From Prochlorococcus sp. AG-402-I23 (GTDB taxonomy: Bacteria > Cyanobacteriota > Cyanobacteriia > PCC-6307 > Cyanobiaceae), in NCBI GenBank assembly GCA_003216915.1, contig QCIB01000008.1, forward strand, positions 1 to 64,000: DNA of 64,000 nt, in the 5' to 3' direction. Below, piece after piece: positions 21,085 through 32,355 of the stretch (position 1 is the first letter of the stretch; every line of letters starts with the position of its first letter). Under the pieces are notes generated by a model. The model saw only the letters and a list, made by a program, of their open reading frames with translations. It was not told where the DNA came from and searched no databases. The translations under genes were made by a program, and so were the position numbers.

Positions 21085-22101
21085 TTACTTGTTGTGTTTT
21101 TGTAATAGATAAAGCAAAGCCATTCTTATAGGGATACCATTTGCAACTTGATTATTAATTAAGCAATTAGGATATCGATCTACCACTTTGCTACTTATTT
21201 CAATATCTCTGTTAATGGGACCAGGATGTAGAATCGGAATTTCTTTATTATTTAAAGATAATTTCTCTGGGGTTAAGCCATAATCCAAACTATATGAATC
21301 AATGCTACTTAGTAAATTTTCCATCATTCTCTCTTTCTGGAGTCTTAAAACAATAATCGCATCTGCAATTTTTATTGATTCTTCTAATGATCTAGAAATT
21401 GTTATAGTACCTCTTGATTTAACAGGATCTTCTGTTTGATTTGGCGCGGGGTTTTTTAAAAAATTGATAAATTCATCAGGTATTAATGTCTTAGGACCAC
21501 ATAAGGTTATATCGGCGCCGAATGCACTCAAAGCCCAAAGATTTGACCTGGCAACCCTTGAATGATTAACGTCTCCAATTATTAAAATTTTTTTGGAATT
21601 TAAAACCTCTGGATTCAGTGTTTTTTGGGAAAAGAATTTTATCAATGTATAGATGTCAAGCAATCCTTGGCTGGGGTGACTATGTAATCCATCTCCCGCA
21701 TTAAGAACCGAAGTCTTGGAATTTATTGCATCAAGTTTTTTTGCGATCTCAAAGGTTATGTAACTTGATGAATGTCTGATAACTAATGTATCCGCCCCCA
21801 TAGCAGAATAAGTTATGGCTGTATCAATTATTGTTTCGCCTTTTGTTAAAGAGCTGGAGGATGGCGCAAACGTTTGGACATCAGCAGAAAGTCTTTTTGC
21901 TGCAAGCTCAAAACTATTTTTTGTTCTTGTACTAGCTTCAAAAAATAAAGATGTTACCAAAGTCCCTTGTAAGGCCGGTATCTTTTTTGTTCCTGCATTT
22001 TTTAGTGCATCAAATCTATTAGCTAATTCAAATACTGACTCATAATCTTTAATTGAAAAATTAGCTAGTGTGTGGATATGTTTATGAGGCCAAATTTGCA
22101 T
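21085..22101 (-). CDS. pyrB: Aspartate carbamoyltransferase catalytic subunit
   Basis: [43 protein letters not shown]. Confidence 0.97.
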   Translation of the reverse strand: MQIWPHKHIHTLANFSIKDYESVFELANRFDALKNAGTKKIPALQGTLVTSLFFEASTRTKNSFELAAKRLSADVQTFAPSSSSLTKGETIIDTAITYSAMGADTLVIRHSSSYITFEIAKKLDAINSKTSVLNAGDGLHSHPSQGLLDIYTLIKFFSQKTLNPEVLNSKKILIIGDVNHSRVARSNLWALSAFGADITLCGPKTLIPDEFINFLKNPAPNQTEDPVKSRGTITISRSLEESIKIADAIIVLRLQKERMMENLLSSIDSYSLDYGLTPEKLSLNNKEIPILHPGPINRDIEISSKVVDRYPNCLINNQVANGIPIRMALLYLLQKHNK

Positions 22102-22122
22102 TACGCTTAAAAAGATAAATGA

Positions 22123-22710
22123 TTATTGAAATTTAGGTGTTCTGTCACCTTTTAATCTTTTACTTACACTCCTACTATTTTTGAGATACCAACGCCATTT
22201 TATATTTTTTGCCTTTGATATGCCAATTCTCGTAGTTTGAATAAGATTTTTTTCTTCTAGAGTGGATTCTCGTGGAGAAATCCATAAAGATTTGTTATTA
22301 AGAACTTCAAGTGAGTTAAATGAAATGTCTACACTGAATGATTTTGTTACTAGGCCAGGTCCAGAAGCTAATCTTTCATTCTTATTAGAGATAAAAACTG
22401 ATCTTATCAAAACACCACTCGCAAAATTTTCTTTATCAGTAACTATGTTTAAACAATGGTGAATGCCATAAGATTTGTAAATATAAAATGTGCCAGGTTT
22501 GCCAAATAATGATTTGTTTGATTCAGTCATTTTGAGGTAGCCATGACAGGCCTCTTCTTCCTGTGAATAAGCTTCAGTTTCAACTATTACCCCTTTAACT
22601 TGATCTATCTCATTATTTTTTTTTATTAGGTAACAGCCTATTAAATCAGGAGCAACAAGTTTAGAGTGCCGATAAAAAAAATTTTTTGGAAATAATACTT
22701 TTTCTATTTT
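22123..22710 (-). CDS. mpg: 3-methyladenine DNA glycosylase (Mpg/AAG family); start codon unresolved
   Basis: Listed ORF (22530) is N-truncated; same frame continues upstream as KIEKVLFPKNFFYRHSKLVAPDLIGCYLIKKNNEIDQVKGVIVETEAYSQEEEACHGYLKM..., reaching an in-frame TGA at 22713-22711. Confidence 0.8.
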   Translation of the reverse strand, partial: KIEKVLFPKNFFYRHSKLVAPDLIGCYLIKKNNEIDQVKGVIVETEAYSQEEEACHGYLKMTESNKSLFGKPGTFYIYKSYGIHHCLNIVTDKENFASGVLIRSVFISNKNERLASGPGLVTKSFSVDISFNSLEVLNNKSLWISPRESTLEEKNLIQTTRIGISKAKNIKWRWYLKNSRSVSKRLKGDRTPKFQ

Positions 22711-22879
22711 TCAATATCTATCTAATAACATATTTAGCTGAGAAAAATAATTAAGTCTATTAATTGGTATTGATTTTCAAAAATGATGTGATTATTTTTT
22801 TTAATTATTTGAAATTCAAAGGATATACAAATAAGTTGTTCTTAATAAACTATTATTTAATAAGAAAGATATTAAAAGT

Positions 22880-23173
22880 ATGACAAAAATAACTAAAGAG
22901 GAAGTAAAAAAAGTTGCTCATTTAGCGAGATTAGAACTTAACGAGAATGAAATTAATAATCATGCAGAACAATTAGAAAAGATATTGGATTATATAAGAC
23001 AACTTGAAAAAATTGATACAGATGATGTCCCCTGTACAACGAGAGCTATAGAGGTTGTAAATGTATTTAGAAAAGACGAAAAGAAAAATTCTGATTGCAA
23101 TGAAGAACTTTTAGAATTGGGTCCATCGAGAGAAGATAAATATTTTAAAGTACCAAAAATTATTAATGAATGA
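22880..23173 (+). CDS. gatC: Asp-tRNA(Asn)/Glu-tRNA(Gln) amidotransferase subunit C
   Basis: KVAHLARLELNENEINNHAEQLEKILDYIRQLEKIDTDDVPCTT. Confidence 0.94.
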   Translation: MTKITKEEVKKVAHLARLELNENEINNHAEQLEKILDYIRQLEKIDTDDVPCTTRAIEVVNVFRKDEKKNSDCNEELLELGPSREDKYFKVPKIINE

Positions 23174-23178
23174 GTAAG

Positions 23179-24198
23179 TTAGTTGCTTCCAATAAATGTT
23201 TTGTTGACTAACTTTAGTAAAAATTTTTTTATCTTAAATCCTGGATATAAATTTATGATTTTTCTTATTTTCCCCCTCTTTTTGCTATGACTCCTTACAC
23301 CTATTAATAAATCATAAATAAAGTTAAAAATGTCTTCTTTACTTTCAAATATCCCAACCCTTTGAGGTGAGCCTTTTTTATCCAATAAAGGCTTAGTTTT
23401 TTCATAAGCTATTTTGTATTCAAACCAAGGAATCGAAGGCCAAAGATGATGGATGAGATGGTAATTTTGTCCCATTATTAATAAATTCATAAATTTGCTT
23501 GGATAAACTCGAGAATTTATCCATTTATTTCTTGATCGAAATGGTCTATGGGGTAAATAATCAAAAAATATTCCTAAAGTGACCCCTACCATTAATGCTG
23601 GGCCAAACCATAAATTATAAATTAAATTCATAAAGTCAAATTTCAAACCTGCCAAGATAATTGTTATGAATATGGACCTTTCAATTCCCCATTGTAGTAA
23701 TTCATATCTTCGCCAGAGTTTTCTTTGAAAGAAAAACACCTCATGATAAAAAAATCTTGGAGCAATTAGCCAAATTGGACCAAATGTACTGACAATATGA
23801 TCTGGATCATTTTTGGGGTGATTTACGTGAATATGATGCTGTAAATGAACTCTCGTAAAAACTGGGAAGCTAAACCCTAATAGAATAGCTGAGCCATGGC
23901 CCATTGCTTGATTTATCCAAGGAACTGGATGAGCAGCTTTATGACAGGCATCATGAATAACAGTACCTTCAATATGTAAAGCTAAAAAAGCAGTGGCTAC
24001 AAGTAAAGGTAAAGGCCAAACACCTCTATACCATTGCCATATGCTAAGAAAAGCGAGGAAATAACCGCCAAAAAATAAACCTAATGTTGGATTCCAAAAA
24101 CTTGGCGGATCTACGTAATTTTTAATCTCTTTTTGCCAATTAAATGTTTTTGAAGAATTAGTATTTTTCGTTGTATTTTTACTGGTTAAGTTTGAAAT
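23179..24198 (-). CDS. crtR: Beta-carotene hydroxylase; probable non-canonical start (ATT at 24198)
   Basis: Histidine-box fatty-acid-hydroxylase-like protein; listed ORF (23904) is N-truncated, conserved frame extends upstream (SNLTSKNTTKNTNSSKTFNWQKEIKNYVDPPSFWNPTLGLFFGGYFLAFLSIWQWYRGVWPLPLLVATAFLALHIEGTVIHDACHKAAHPVPWINQA). Confidence 0.85.
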   Translation of the reverse strand: MSNLTSKNTTKNTNSSKTFNWQKEIKNYVDPPSFWNPTLGLFFGGYFLAFLSIWQWYRGVWPLPLLVATAFLALHIEGTVIHDACHKAAHPVPWINQAMGHGSAILLGFSFPVFTRVHLQHHIHVNHPKNDPDHIVSTFGPIWLIAPRFFYHEVFFFQRKLWRRYELLQWGIERSIFITIILAGLKFDFMNLIYNLWFGPALMVGVTLGIFFDYLPHRPFRSRNKWINSRVYPSKFMNLLIMGQNYHLIHHLWPSIPWFEYKIAYEKTKPLLDKKGSPQRVGIFESKEDIFNFIYDLLIGVRSHSKKRGKIRKIINLYPGFKIKKFLLKLVNKTFIGSN

Positions 24199-24376
24199 CG
24201 TTTCTTTTATTCTTTAAATAATATAACTAATATAACTAATATTTTAAGATGATTGCATGCTCAAACATAAAAAATTTCTTTTAGGAGATTTTTAATTTAA
24301 TTTTAATGTGTCAAATTAATCATCTTAAGAAAAAAAATTTTTAAAATAAACCTCTTTCAATTATTATTTTATTTGA

Positions 24377-24458
24377 GCGGTCGTGGCGGAATTGGTAGAC
24401 GCGCGAGTTTTAGGTACTCGTATCTTCGGGTGTGGGAGTTCAAGTCTCCCCGACCGCA
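24377..24458 (+). tRNA. tRNA-Leu (anticodon UAG)
   Basis: Acceptor GCGGTCG/CGACCGC, class II variable arm, anticodon TAG in loop TTTTAGG; no encoded CCA. Confidence 0.96.
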
Positions 24459-24529
24459 CTTAAGGAAATTCTGATAGATAGTTTGTTTATTGATATCAAC
24501 TCTTATAATTTAATTAAGCATTTAATTTA

Positions 24530-24979
24530 ATGAATAGTTTGATATTTTATTTGGGAATTTTTTATATTTTGGTTGGGACCATTTTTTTAACTGTACCAAT
24601 AATTTATCTTGAGCTCGGTAAACCAAAAGACTTAATAAAAGCTTTTTTAAATTTGTTAATAGGTTTGATATTAATAATTAAAAATAAAACACTAGATGAA
24701 TCTTTTTTTGAAATTTTCCTTTTTTTAACAGTACTAGTTATTTTTTATCTAGTAGAGCTTTTTTTATCTAGATGGTACCAATTGACAGATAGCGAAAAGA
24801 AAAAATTAATTACCTTTTTGGAGTTTAAAAATAACTTTTTGAAAATATTAGAGTCTATAAATCTGGCATTTGGTGATTTCACGAAACCCTCAAATTTTTT
24901 TAATTTTGGTAGGAATAATAAAAATACAACCCAAAAAAAGTGGGTAAGAAATGATAAAAATGATAATATAAAAGTCTGA
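24530..24979 (+). CDS. ycf66: Ycf66-like membrane protein
   Basis: Small N-terminal multi-TM protein with VELFLSRWYQLTDSEKKKL linker typical of Ycf66. Confidence 0.6.
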   Translation: MNSLIFYLGIFYILVGTIFLTVPIIYLELGKPKDLIKAFLNLLIGLILIIKNKTLDESFFEIFLFLTVLVIFYLVELFLSRWYQLTDSEKKKLITFLEFKNNFLKILESINLAFGDFTKPSNFFNFGRNNKNTTQKKWVRNDKNDNIKV

Positions 24980-25100
24980 AATCAAATAAATTGGTAATTT
25001 GAAACATCCCCTAAAAACTACAGGTCAATTAAGAAAGAATATAATAGGTTAGATTTATTTAAATAATTCTTTTGATCACCAATATTTCTTATATCGTCGT

Positions 25101-28007
25101 ATGAAATCTCAAAATAGCAAAGAACAAAAATCAGACTTCTCTTATAAAGAAACTTTAAATTTATTAAAAACTGACTTCTCAATGCGCGCTAACTCAGTTC
25201 TAAGAGAACCTGAGATACAAAATTTTTGGGCTAACAATGATATTGATTTTCAATTAGGTTCAAACAATTCGGGCGAAATATTTACATTACATGATGGCCC
25301 TCCTTATGCAAATGGAGCTCTTCATATGGGTCATGCCCTTAATAAAGTTTTAAAAGACATAATAAATAAGTACAAAACCTTAAGAGGATTTAGGGTTCAT
25401 TTCGTACCTGGTTGGGACTGTCATGGATTACCTATTGAATTAAAAGTTCTTCAGAATTTAAAATCTGATGAAAGAAAGAATCTTGACACTCTAAATTTAA
25501 GAAAAAAAGCAACAGATTATGCATATATCCAAATTAATAATCAAAAGGAGGGTTTCAAAAGGTGGGGCATATGGGGAGATTGGAATAACCCTTACTTAAC
25601 TCTTAAGAAAAGTTATGAATCTGCTCAGATTGGAGTATTTGGGAAAATGTTTTTAAATGGCTACATATATCGAGGTCTTAAACCTGTGCATTGGAGTCCA
25701 AGTTCAAGGACTGCACTTGCAGAAGCAGAATTAGAATACCCTGATGAACATTATTCAAAAAGTATTTATGTTTCATTAAAAATCACTAAAATACCTGAGG
25801 AAATTCTATTAAATTTCATCCAAGAAAACCTTAATATCAAAAAAGATTTTTTTCAAAATAATTCTTTCATAACCATTTGGACTACTACTCCTTGGACTAT
25901 ACCTGCAAATGAAGCAGTTGCAGTAAATCCAAAAATAAAGTACGTTTTTGCTATCGATGAAGAGAAGGAAATTTACCTTTTTGCTGAGGATTTATCTTCT
26001 GAAATAAGTAAGAAATTTAATAAAGATTTCAAGGTGCTTTTAGAGGTTAAAGGCTCCAAATTGGAAAATATTGAATATCAACATCCCTCTAAGAATAAAA
26101 ATTGCAGAATTGTAATTGGAGGAGATTATATTACTACAGAATCAGGGACTGGAATTGTTCATACTGCTCCTGGTCATGGGATAGATGATTTTAATGTGGG
26201 TCAAAAATATGATTTACCAATAACATGTGTCGTTGATGAAAAAGGTAACTTAAATGAATATTCTGGTCAATTCAAAGGATCAAATGTACTGAAGGATGCA
26301 AATGATTTAATTATTGAACATTTAAAAGGAAATAATTCGCTTCTGTTACAAGAAAATTATAAGCATAGATATCCGTATGATTGGAGAACTAAGAAACCAA
26401 CTATTTTTAGGGCAACAGAACAATGGTTTGCATCTGTAAATGGCTTTAGATCGTCTGCATTAAAGGCAATCGAAGATGTTGAATGGATGCCAGAGACTGG
26501 AAAGAAAAGAATTTATTCTATGGTTGTTGGTAGAGGAGATTGGTGTATTTCTAGACAAAGGTCATGGGGAGTCCCTATTCCAGTTTTTTATAAAAAAAAT
26601 GGTAATGACATTCTCCTTAACAAAGAGATAATTAATCATATTCAAGAACTTTTTAGTGAACATGGAGCAGATATTTGGTGGGATTGGGATGTTAAGAATC
26701 TTTTGCCAGAAAATTATGCAAAAGAATCTGATCTTTGGAAAAAAGGAACAGATACAATGGATGTTTGGTTCGATTCAGGATCTAGCTGGGCCGCAGTATG
26801 TGAACTAAGAAGTGAATTAAAGTATCCTGCAGATCTTTATTTAGAGGGCTCAGATCAACATCGGGGATGGTTTCAGTCTTCTTTGTTAACATCTGTTGCA
26901 GTCAATAATAAACCTCCATATAAGAAAGTTTTAACTCATGGTTTTGCACTTGATGAAAACGGAAGAAAAATGAGCAAATCTTTAGGAAATGTTGTTGATC
27001 CAAATAAAATTATTAATGGAGGTAATAATAAAAAAACTGATCCTGCTTATGGTGCTGATGTTTTAAGGCTATGGGTAAGCTCTGTAGATTATTCAGTAGA
27101 TGTTCCAATTGGTTCAAATATACTCAAGCAACTTTCAGATGTTTATAGAAAAGTTCGTAATACTGCAAGATATCTTCTAGGTAATATTCATGATTATGAT
27201 CCTAAAATTGATAGTTTTGAAATTGATCAATTACCTCTCTTAGATCAATGGATGTTAGGCAGATTAGTTGAGGTTACAGATCAAATATCAAATGCTTATG
27301 AAAATTATGAATTTTCAAAATTTTTCCAAATTTTGCAAAGTTTTTGCGTTGTAGATCTATCAAATTTTTATTTGGATATTGCGAAGGATAGGTTATATGT
27401 AAGTTCTAAATCACAATTTAGGAGAAGATCTTGTCAGTTCGTCATGTCAAAAATTGTTGAAAATTTAGCTGTACTTATTTCTCCAGTGCTTTGTCATATG
27501 GCTGAAGATATTTGGCAAAATATTCCATATCTAACGGAAGAAAAATCAGTCTTTCAAAGAGGATGGCCAATATTTTCGCAGTCATGGAAAAATCAAACAC
27601 TTAATGAGCACATTGCAAATTTAAGAAATTTGAGAGTTGAAATTAACAAGGCTATAGAAGGATGTAGGAATAAACAAATAATTGGAGCAGCTTTGGAAAC
27701 TGAAGTTAATTATTTACCTGAACATAAATCTTCAAAAGATTCACTTACTTGGCTAAAAGAATTTGGCAATCAAGATGTAGATTTATTTAGAGATTGGCTT
27801 ATAGTATCAAATTTCCAAGTGGTATCAGATTTGGTGGAGAATTCTCTGATTATTGATAACAATACACTTGGTAAAATTCAAATAAATAAAGCTCAAGGTC
27901 AAAAATGTGATAGATGTTGGCATTATCAAAAAGAAACTTTTAATGGAATCCAAAATACAAAATTATGCAAAAGATGTTCAAATATTATTAATTTTGAATT
28001 TATTTAA
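25101..28007 (+). CDS. ileS: Isoleucyl-tRNA synthetase
   Basis: [23 protein letters not shown] (HIGH), [12 protein letters not shown] (KMSKS), C-terminal CDRCWHYQ...CKRC zinc finger. Confidence 0.98.
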   Translation: MKSQNSKEQKSDFSYKETLNLLKTDFSMRANSVLREPEIQNFWANNDIDFQLGSNNSGEIFTLHDGPPYANGALHMGHALNKVLKDIINKYKTLRGFRVHFVPGWDCHGLPIELKVLQNLKSDERKNLDTLNLRKKATDYAYIQINNQKEGFKRWGIWGDWNNPYLTLKKSYESAQIGVFGKMFLNGYIYRGLKPVHWSPSSRTALAEAELEYPDEHYSKSIYVSLKITKIPEEILLNFIQENLNIKKDFFQNNSFITIWTTTPWTIPANEAVAVNPKIKYVFAIDEEKEIYLFAEDLSSEISKKFNKDFKVLLEVKGSKLENIEYQHPSKNKNCRIVIGGDYITTESGTGIVHTAPGHGIDDFNVGQKYDLPITCVVDEKGNLNEYSGQFKGSNVLKDANDLIIEHLKGNNSLLLQENYKHRYPYDWRTKKPTIFRATEQWFASVNGFRSSALKAIEDVEWMPETGKKRIYSMVVGRGDWCISRQRSWGVPIPVFYKKNGNDILLNKEIINHIQELFSEHGADIWWDWDVKNLLPENYAKESDLWKKGTDTMDVWFDSGSSWAAVCELRSELKYPADLYLEGSDQHRGWFQSSLLTSVAVNNKPPYKKVLTHGFALDENGRKMSKSLGNVVDPNKIINGGNNKKTDPAYGADVLRLWVSSVDYSVDVPIGSNILKQLSDVYRKVRNTARYLLGNIHDYDPKIDSFEIDQLPLLDQWMLGRLVEVTDQISNAYENYEFSKFFQILQSFCVVDLSNFYLDIAKDRLYVSSKSQFRRRSCQFVMSKIVENLAVLISPVLCHMAEDIWQNIPYLTEEKSVFQRGWPIFSQSWKNQTLNEHIANLRNLRVEINKAIEGCRNKQIIGAALETEVNYLPEHKSSKDSLTWLKEFGNQDVDLFRDWLIVSNFQVVSDLVENSLIIDNNTLGKIQINKAQGQKCDRCWHYQKETFNGIQNTKLCKRCSNIINFEFI

Positions 28008-28339
28008 ATCCAGTTTTTTTGATTCAAAAAGAAAATAGAGTTTTGATTTTCTCTTATAAAATTTTCTTCGATTTCTGTTAACGGTGCTTTATAAAGTTTA
28101 AAGTTTGTAATTGTATAAGAAAGTGTTATTACTTTTTTTTCTGAATCTATTTCAATTGGATGAGTTGTTGAGCTACTATAACCTCTGAAAATAAGTACTT
28201 CTAATTGTTCTTTTTGATTTTCTTTTAGAATGAATCCCTCTAGTTTAAGTAGCCTATAAGGCATCTCGGAACTTATTTTTTCAAGACTATTTATCAAATC
28301 AATTTTTGCCATTTTCTGAGAAGCAGGAGTTTCTTCCAT
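28004..28339 (-). CDS. Conserved hypothetical protein (111 aa)
   Basis: [22 protein letters not shown] pattern seen in short cyanobacterial/plastid conserved proteins; ATG start. Confidence 0.65.
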   Translation of the reverse strand: MEETPASQKMAKIDLINSLEKISSEMPYRLLKLEGFILKENQKEQLEVLIFRGYSSSTTHPIEIDSEKKVITLSYTITNFKLYKAPLTEIEENFIRENQNSIFFLNQKNWI

Positions 28340-28922
28340 TTTTAGGTAATTTGATTATTGACCATTGAATAAGGCCTAAAATATAGATTAATAATGAAAA
28401 TAATCCTAAGAATTTTGATATCGGCTGGGTAAAGTTAGCTCCAAAGAAAAAATTAAATAAATTTTTTATAGTAATATATAAATTTGAAGAAGGCTGAAGC
28501 CATATTGCACACGCATCCGAATTAATAAAAGAAAAGCAGTTGAAGTTTTGCAAACTCTGAATAAAGAAGTTGAGAGATATAAAAGTTATCGTCCATCTCC
28601 ATATTTTTGTAGTTGTGGTAAGGGAGTAAGAAAAATCATATTCTCTTAATTCATCATTAATATCGTTCCAAAACCAAACTGAAACTGTCATTAATAATGT
28701 TGAAATATTTGTTATAACAAGAGCATAATTATACTTTCCTATTAAAAGTAGAAGGCTTATAAAAAATAAAAGTGATACTTTCCAATAAATTGATAGAAGT
28801 TTAATAACTGCTTTATTTCTTTTTTTAATTGACCAGAAGGATATAGTAACAGGAATACCAATAAGGAAAATTATTGAAAGTTGAAAGGAAAGCCAAATAG
28901 AAAGTTGATTAAAAACGTTCAA
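28299..28922 (-). CDS. DUF3177-like membrane protein
   Basis: Five-plus hydrophobic segments; 41-nt overlap with the downstream ORF in a different frame. Confidence 0.65.
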   Translation of the reverse strand: MNVFNQLSIWLSFQLSIIFLIGIPVTISFWSIKKRNKAVIKLLSIYWKVSLLFFISLLLLIGKYNYALVITNISTLLMTVSVWFWNDINDELREYDFSYSLTTTTKIWRWTITFISLNFFIQSLQNFNCFSFINSDACAIWLQPSSNLYITIKNLFNFFFGANFTQPISKFLGLFSLLIYILGLIQWSIIKLPKNGRNSCFSENGKN

Positions 28923-29044
28923 AACTTTTTCTTTTTAAACACATAATAATTAAACATCAAACTGTTGCTTTTGAACTTACTATTGTCATAGTTATGAATA
29001 TTATGCATCCTTATATTATTGCCTAGGAATATATTGATAATTGT

Positions 29045-29674
29045 ATGAGACAGCATGTTAATCCACTAAGTAGTAATTTCAATCAAATTGAGAGAATGCC
29101 TTCTTTGAGCGAAATGTTTGATGATTCTAAATCGAATCTTCATTTGGATATAGGTTGTGCTGCTGGTGAGTTTCTATTTGATTTAGCTTTAGTTAATAAC
29201 AGTTGGAATTATTTAGGAATTGAAATCCGTGAGAAATTAGTCAAAAATGCTAAATTAAAAGTTATTGAACGAGAAATCAAAAATCTATATTTTATATTTG
29301 GTAATGCTAATAATATTTTGAATGATGTCCAAAATAAATTTATTATCAAAAATCTAAAAAGTATTTCATTTAATTTCCCTGATCCTTGGTTTAAAAAGAG
29401 GCATTATAAAAGGCGTGTAATTCAGCCAGGATTTATTAATATGCTCTCAAATTCATTGCAAAAAGGAACCCTAATTTTTATAAAAACAGATGTAAAGGAT
29501 TTATACGATTATATGGATTGCACTATATCAAGTAATTTTCATTTTAAATCAATAGATAAAAAAGATTTTAATTGTTCTGAAAGTTTTAATCCAATTAAAG
29601 TTAAAACTGATAGGGAAAAGTATGTAATTGTTAACCAACTTGATATTTATGAAAAAATCTATATAAAAATTTAA
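29045..29674 (+). CDS. trmB: tRNA (guanine-N7-)-methyltransferase
   Basis: [44 protein letters not shown]. Confidence 0.95.
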   Translation: MRQHVNPLSSNFNQIERMPSLSEMFDDSKSNLHLDIGCAAGEFLFDLALVNNSWNYLGIEIREKLVKNAKLKVIEREIKNLYFIFGNANNILNDVQNKFIIKNLKSISFNFPDPWFKKRHYKRRVIQPGFINMLSNSLQKGTLIFIKTDVKDLYDYMDCTISSNFHFKSIDKKDFNCSESFNPIKVKTDREKYVIVNQLDIYEKIYIKI

Positions 29675-29681
29675 TTCATAG

Positions 29682-31034
29682 TTAATTTGTTATTTTATCA
29701 ATTTCTAAAAAGAGTTTGTTTGTTATTTCGCTTGATAAAGAATGAACTTCCCTATGATTTTTGGCCTCAACTAGAACTCTGATTACAGGTTCTGTACCGC
29801 TAGGCCTTATATAAACTCTACAATTATCCGAATATATTGCCTGAAAATTTTTTATAGATTCATCAATTAAAATTTTGTTTTTTGGATTTAATTTATTAAT
29901 ATTAAAATCTAATTTAATATTAGTTAGTTTTTGAGGAAAAGGTTCGAAACTACTTTTAAGCCAATCATTTAAATTAACATTTTTCTTTTTACAATATTTA
30001 GAAATTTGAAGTGCAGTCAATATCCCATCACCAGAAAAGTTATTAATTTTTGAAAGTATATGCCCTGACTGCTCACCTCCTAAAACAGCTCTTTTTTTCT
30101 TAATTGCGTCATGCACATATTTATCTCCGACATCAGTTCTATGTAAAATTCCTCCAATTTTCTTCCAGGAATTTTCAAAACCTAAGTTTGCCATTTGTGT
30201 TGATACTAGTAAATTATTGGTGAGAATTTTTTGTTCCATAAGTTCTCTACCCCAAAGAAAAAGAATATGATCTCCATCTAGCACATTCCCTTCTGAATCG
30301 ATTCCAATTACTCTATCGGCATCTCCATCGAAGCTGAATCCCATATCTGCAGGACTCTCTCTTAATGCTTTTTTTAATGGTTCGAGGTTAGTAGAACCAC
30401 AATTCAAATTAATTTTCAAACCATTTTTAGAGTTATTGATAACTTTTACATCAGCACCAAGAGACTGAAAAATTTTTTTTGCGCAAGTTGTCGCTGATCC
30501 ATAGCAGGTGTCTAATATTATTCTCAACCCGCTTAAACTTTCACCACCCATTGTTTGGATTAGGCTTTTAATATAAGTATCCATAAGATCTTTACTTGTT
30601 TTTAGGGAAACCACTTTTGTAGGAATTGATATATTTTGTTTTGACTCTTCAATTATTTTTTGAATTTTACTCTCAAAATTTTTAGTAATTTTTTGACCAT
30701 TTTGATCAAAAATTTTTATTCCATTATATTCTGGCGGATTATGACTTGCAGATATCATGACACCACTGCTCAGGTTCTCTTGTTTGATTAAAAAAGGTAT
30801 AGCTGGGGTTGGGCAGATTCCAAGATTTATAAATTTTTTGCCACTTTCATTTATACCTTGTGTTAGGGCCTGAAGCAGAATATCTCCACTAATTCTTGTA
30901 TCTCTTCCAATTAATATTGGATTTTTCTTTTCCAAAGTCGAACCTAGTGCATAACCTACTTTGTAGGCTAGAGAATAAGTTATCTCTTCATTAAATCTTC
31001 CTCTTATTCCATCAGTTCCAAAGATTGATTGCAT
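29682..31034 (-). CDS. glmM: Phosphoglucosamine mutase
   Basis: [53 protein letters not shown]. Confidence 0.96.
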   Translation of the reverse strand: MQSIFGTDGIRGRFNEEITYSLAYKVGYALGSTLEKKNPILIGRDTRISGDILLQALTQGINESGKKFINLGICPTPAIPFLIKQENLSSGVMISASHNPPEYNGIKIFDQNGQKITKNFESKIQKIIEESKQNISIPTKVVSLKTSKDLMDTYIKSLIQTMGGESLSGLRIILDTCYGSATTCAKKIFQSLGADVKVINNSKNGLKINLNCGSTNLEPLKKALRESPADMGFSFDGDADRVIGIDSEGNVLDGDHILFLWGRELMEQKILTNNLLVSTQMANLGFENSWKKIGGILHRTDVGDKYVHDAIKKKRAVLGGEQSGHILSKINNFSGDGILTALQISKYCKKKNVNLNDWLKSSFEPFPQKLTNIKLDFNINKLNPKNKILIDESIKNFQAIYSDNCRVYIRPSGTEPVIRVLVEAKNHREVHSLSSEITNKLFLEIDKITN

Positions 31035-31127
31035 AATTAGATTTCGGGAACCAAATAAATTTTTGATAACTATTCATTCCTTATTTTATCAGTTGATTAA
31101 AAACTTATAGTTTTCAATTCTCTTTAT

Positions 31128-31718
31128 TTGTTTAACTTATTTAAGATACATTTAGTTAGTAATACCTTAATAGTGCAATCTGAAAGTCGAGAGCCAATTT
31201 TAAAGACAAATTTAAAATTAATGCTTGTTTTGATTATATCTATTGTATTTATTTCAATGCTTTTTTTAAAAAATCTATTTTTTAAATCAACTTATCTTTT
31301 AAAGAGTTTTGGAGAATTATCTGTTGACCCTGAAATAGCTTTTACAAATAATAAGCCTACATTTTTGGAATTTTATGCTGAGTGGTGTGAAGTCTGCAAA
31401 GAAATGGCTCCACAAGTTTCTACTTTTAAAGATGAATATGAAAAAGATATTAATTTTGTTTTTTTAAATGTTGATAATCAAAAATGGGCTAATTATATCC
31501 AGAAGTTTTCTGTCAACGGGATTCCTCAAGTTAATCTTTTTGATAAAAAGGGTAATCTAATATCTACTTTTATTGGTAAACAAGATGAAATGAAAATAAG
31601 AAAATCTATTAATAATTTAGAGAAAGAAGAGAAACCTTATGAAGAAATTATTAATGCTGAATTTTCAATAATTCAAGAAAATAAAAATAATGAAGTTAAT
31701 CCTCGTAGTCATGGATAA
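31128..31718 (+). CDS. Membrane-anchored thioredoxin-like protein (TxlA/HCF164-like)
   Basis: N-terminal TM segment, FLEFYAEWCEVCKEMAP active site; start codon uncertain. Confidence 0.8.
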   Translation: MFNLFKIHLVSNTLIVQSESREPILKTNLKLMLVLIISIVFISMLFLKNLFFKSTYLLKSFGELSVDPEIAFTNNKPTFLEFYAEWCEVCKEMAPQVSTFKDEYEKDINFVFLNVDNQKWANYIQKFSVNGIPQVNLFDKKGNLISTFIGKQDEMKIRKSINNLEKEEKPYEEIINAEFSIIQENKNNEVNPRSHG

Positions 31719-31721
31719 TTT

Positions 31722-32354
31722 TTACCATTCTAAAGATTTTGATACGATAGGAAAACTTTTTTTAAAAATAGACTTGCAATTTTGGGCTATAGACTTGTGT
31801 TCTTTTTGGGTGCCATGAGCTGATCTTAAATGAATGTAATGGATCCATGATCTGCATGATCCAGACATATAAATTCTTGTTGGAGTCGCTAATGGTAAAA
31901 CAAATCTCGCACATTCTTTGGCTACACCTTCAGCAAGTAAATCTTCATATAATTCTGAAGCAGCCTGAAAATGTAAACCAATTTTTTCATTAAATCTTTT
32001 TTTTAACTCATCAGGGAGATCAGGAATTGAATTTTGCCTGTTTTTAAAATCTTGACGCCTTAACTCTGGTAAGGGGATATTACCCAATTGAGAACTATCT
32101 GCATATCTCTGTGAAAATTCCTGGAAAGTAAATGATCTATGTCTTAAAATTTGAGCAGCGATTCCTCTGTTAGTTTCTATTTGCAAGGTCATAAATGACT
32201 GTTCAAAAACACTCCAATGTTCATTTTTAATGCAATAACTCAATAATTTCGAATAGTCTTCATTTTCCTGATTTTTTGGATTACTAACTCTTGCAATGTA
32301 AGCCATTGTTTTTTCTGCATCAGGAGTTAGTGAAATTAGTTCAACTTTACTCAT
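31722..32354 (-). CDS. thyX: Flavin-dependent thymidylate synthase
   Basis: QILRHRSFTFQEFSQRYAD (RHR motif), SWIHYIHLRSAHGTQKEHK. Confidence 0.97.
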   Translation of the reverse strand: MSKVELISLTPDAEKTMAYIARVSNPKNQENEDYSKLLSYCIKNEHWSVFEQSFMTLQIETNRGIAAQILRHRSFTFQEFSQRYADSSQLGNIPLPELRRQDFKNRQNSIPDLPDELKKRFNEKIGLHFQAASELYEDLLAEGVAKECARFVLPLATPTRIYMSGSCRSWIHYIHLRSAHGTQKEHKSIAQNCKSIFKKSFPIVSKSLEW

Positions 32355-32355
32355 T

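Noticed and set aside
24220-24242. 9-bp repeat upstream of crtR as a mobile element footprint or iteron
   Set aside because: Only about 2.5 copies of an AT-rich unit; more simply promoter or microsatellite-like sequence. Kept only as context for the crtR start finding.
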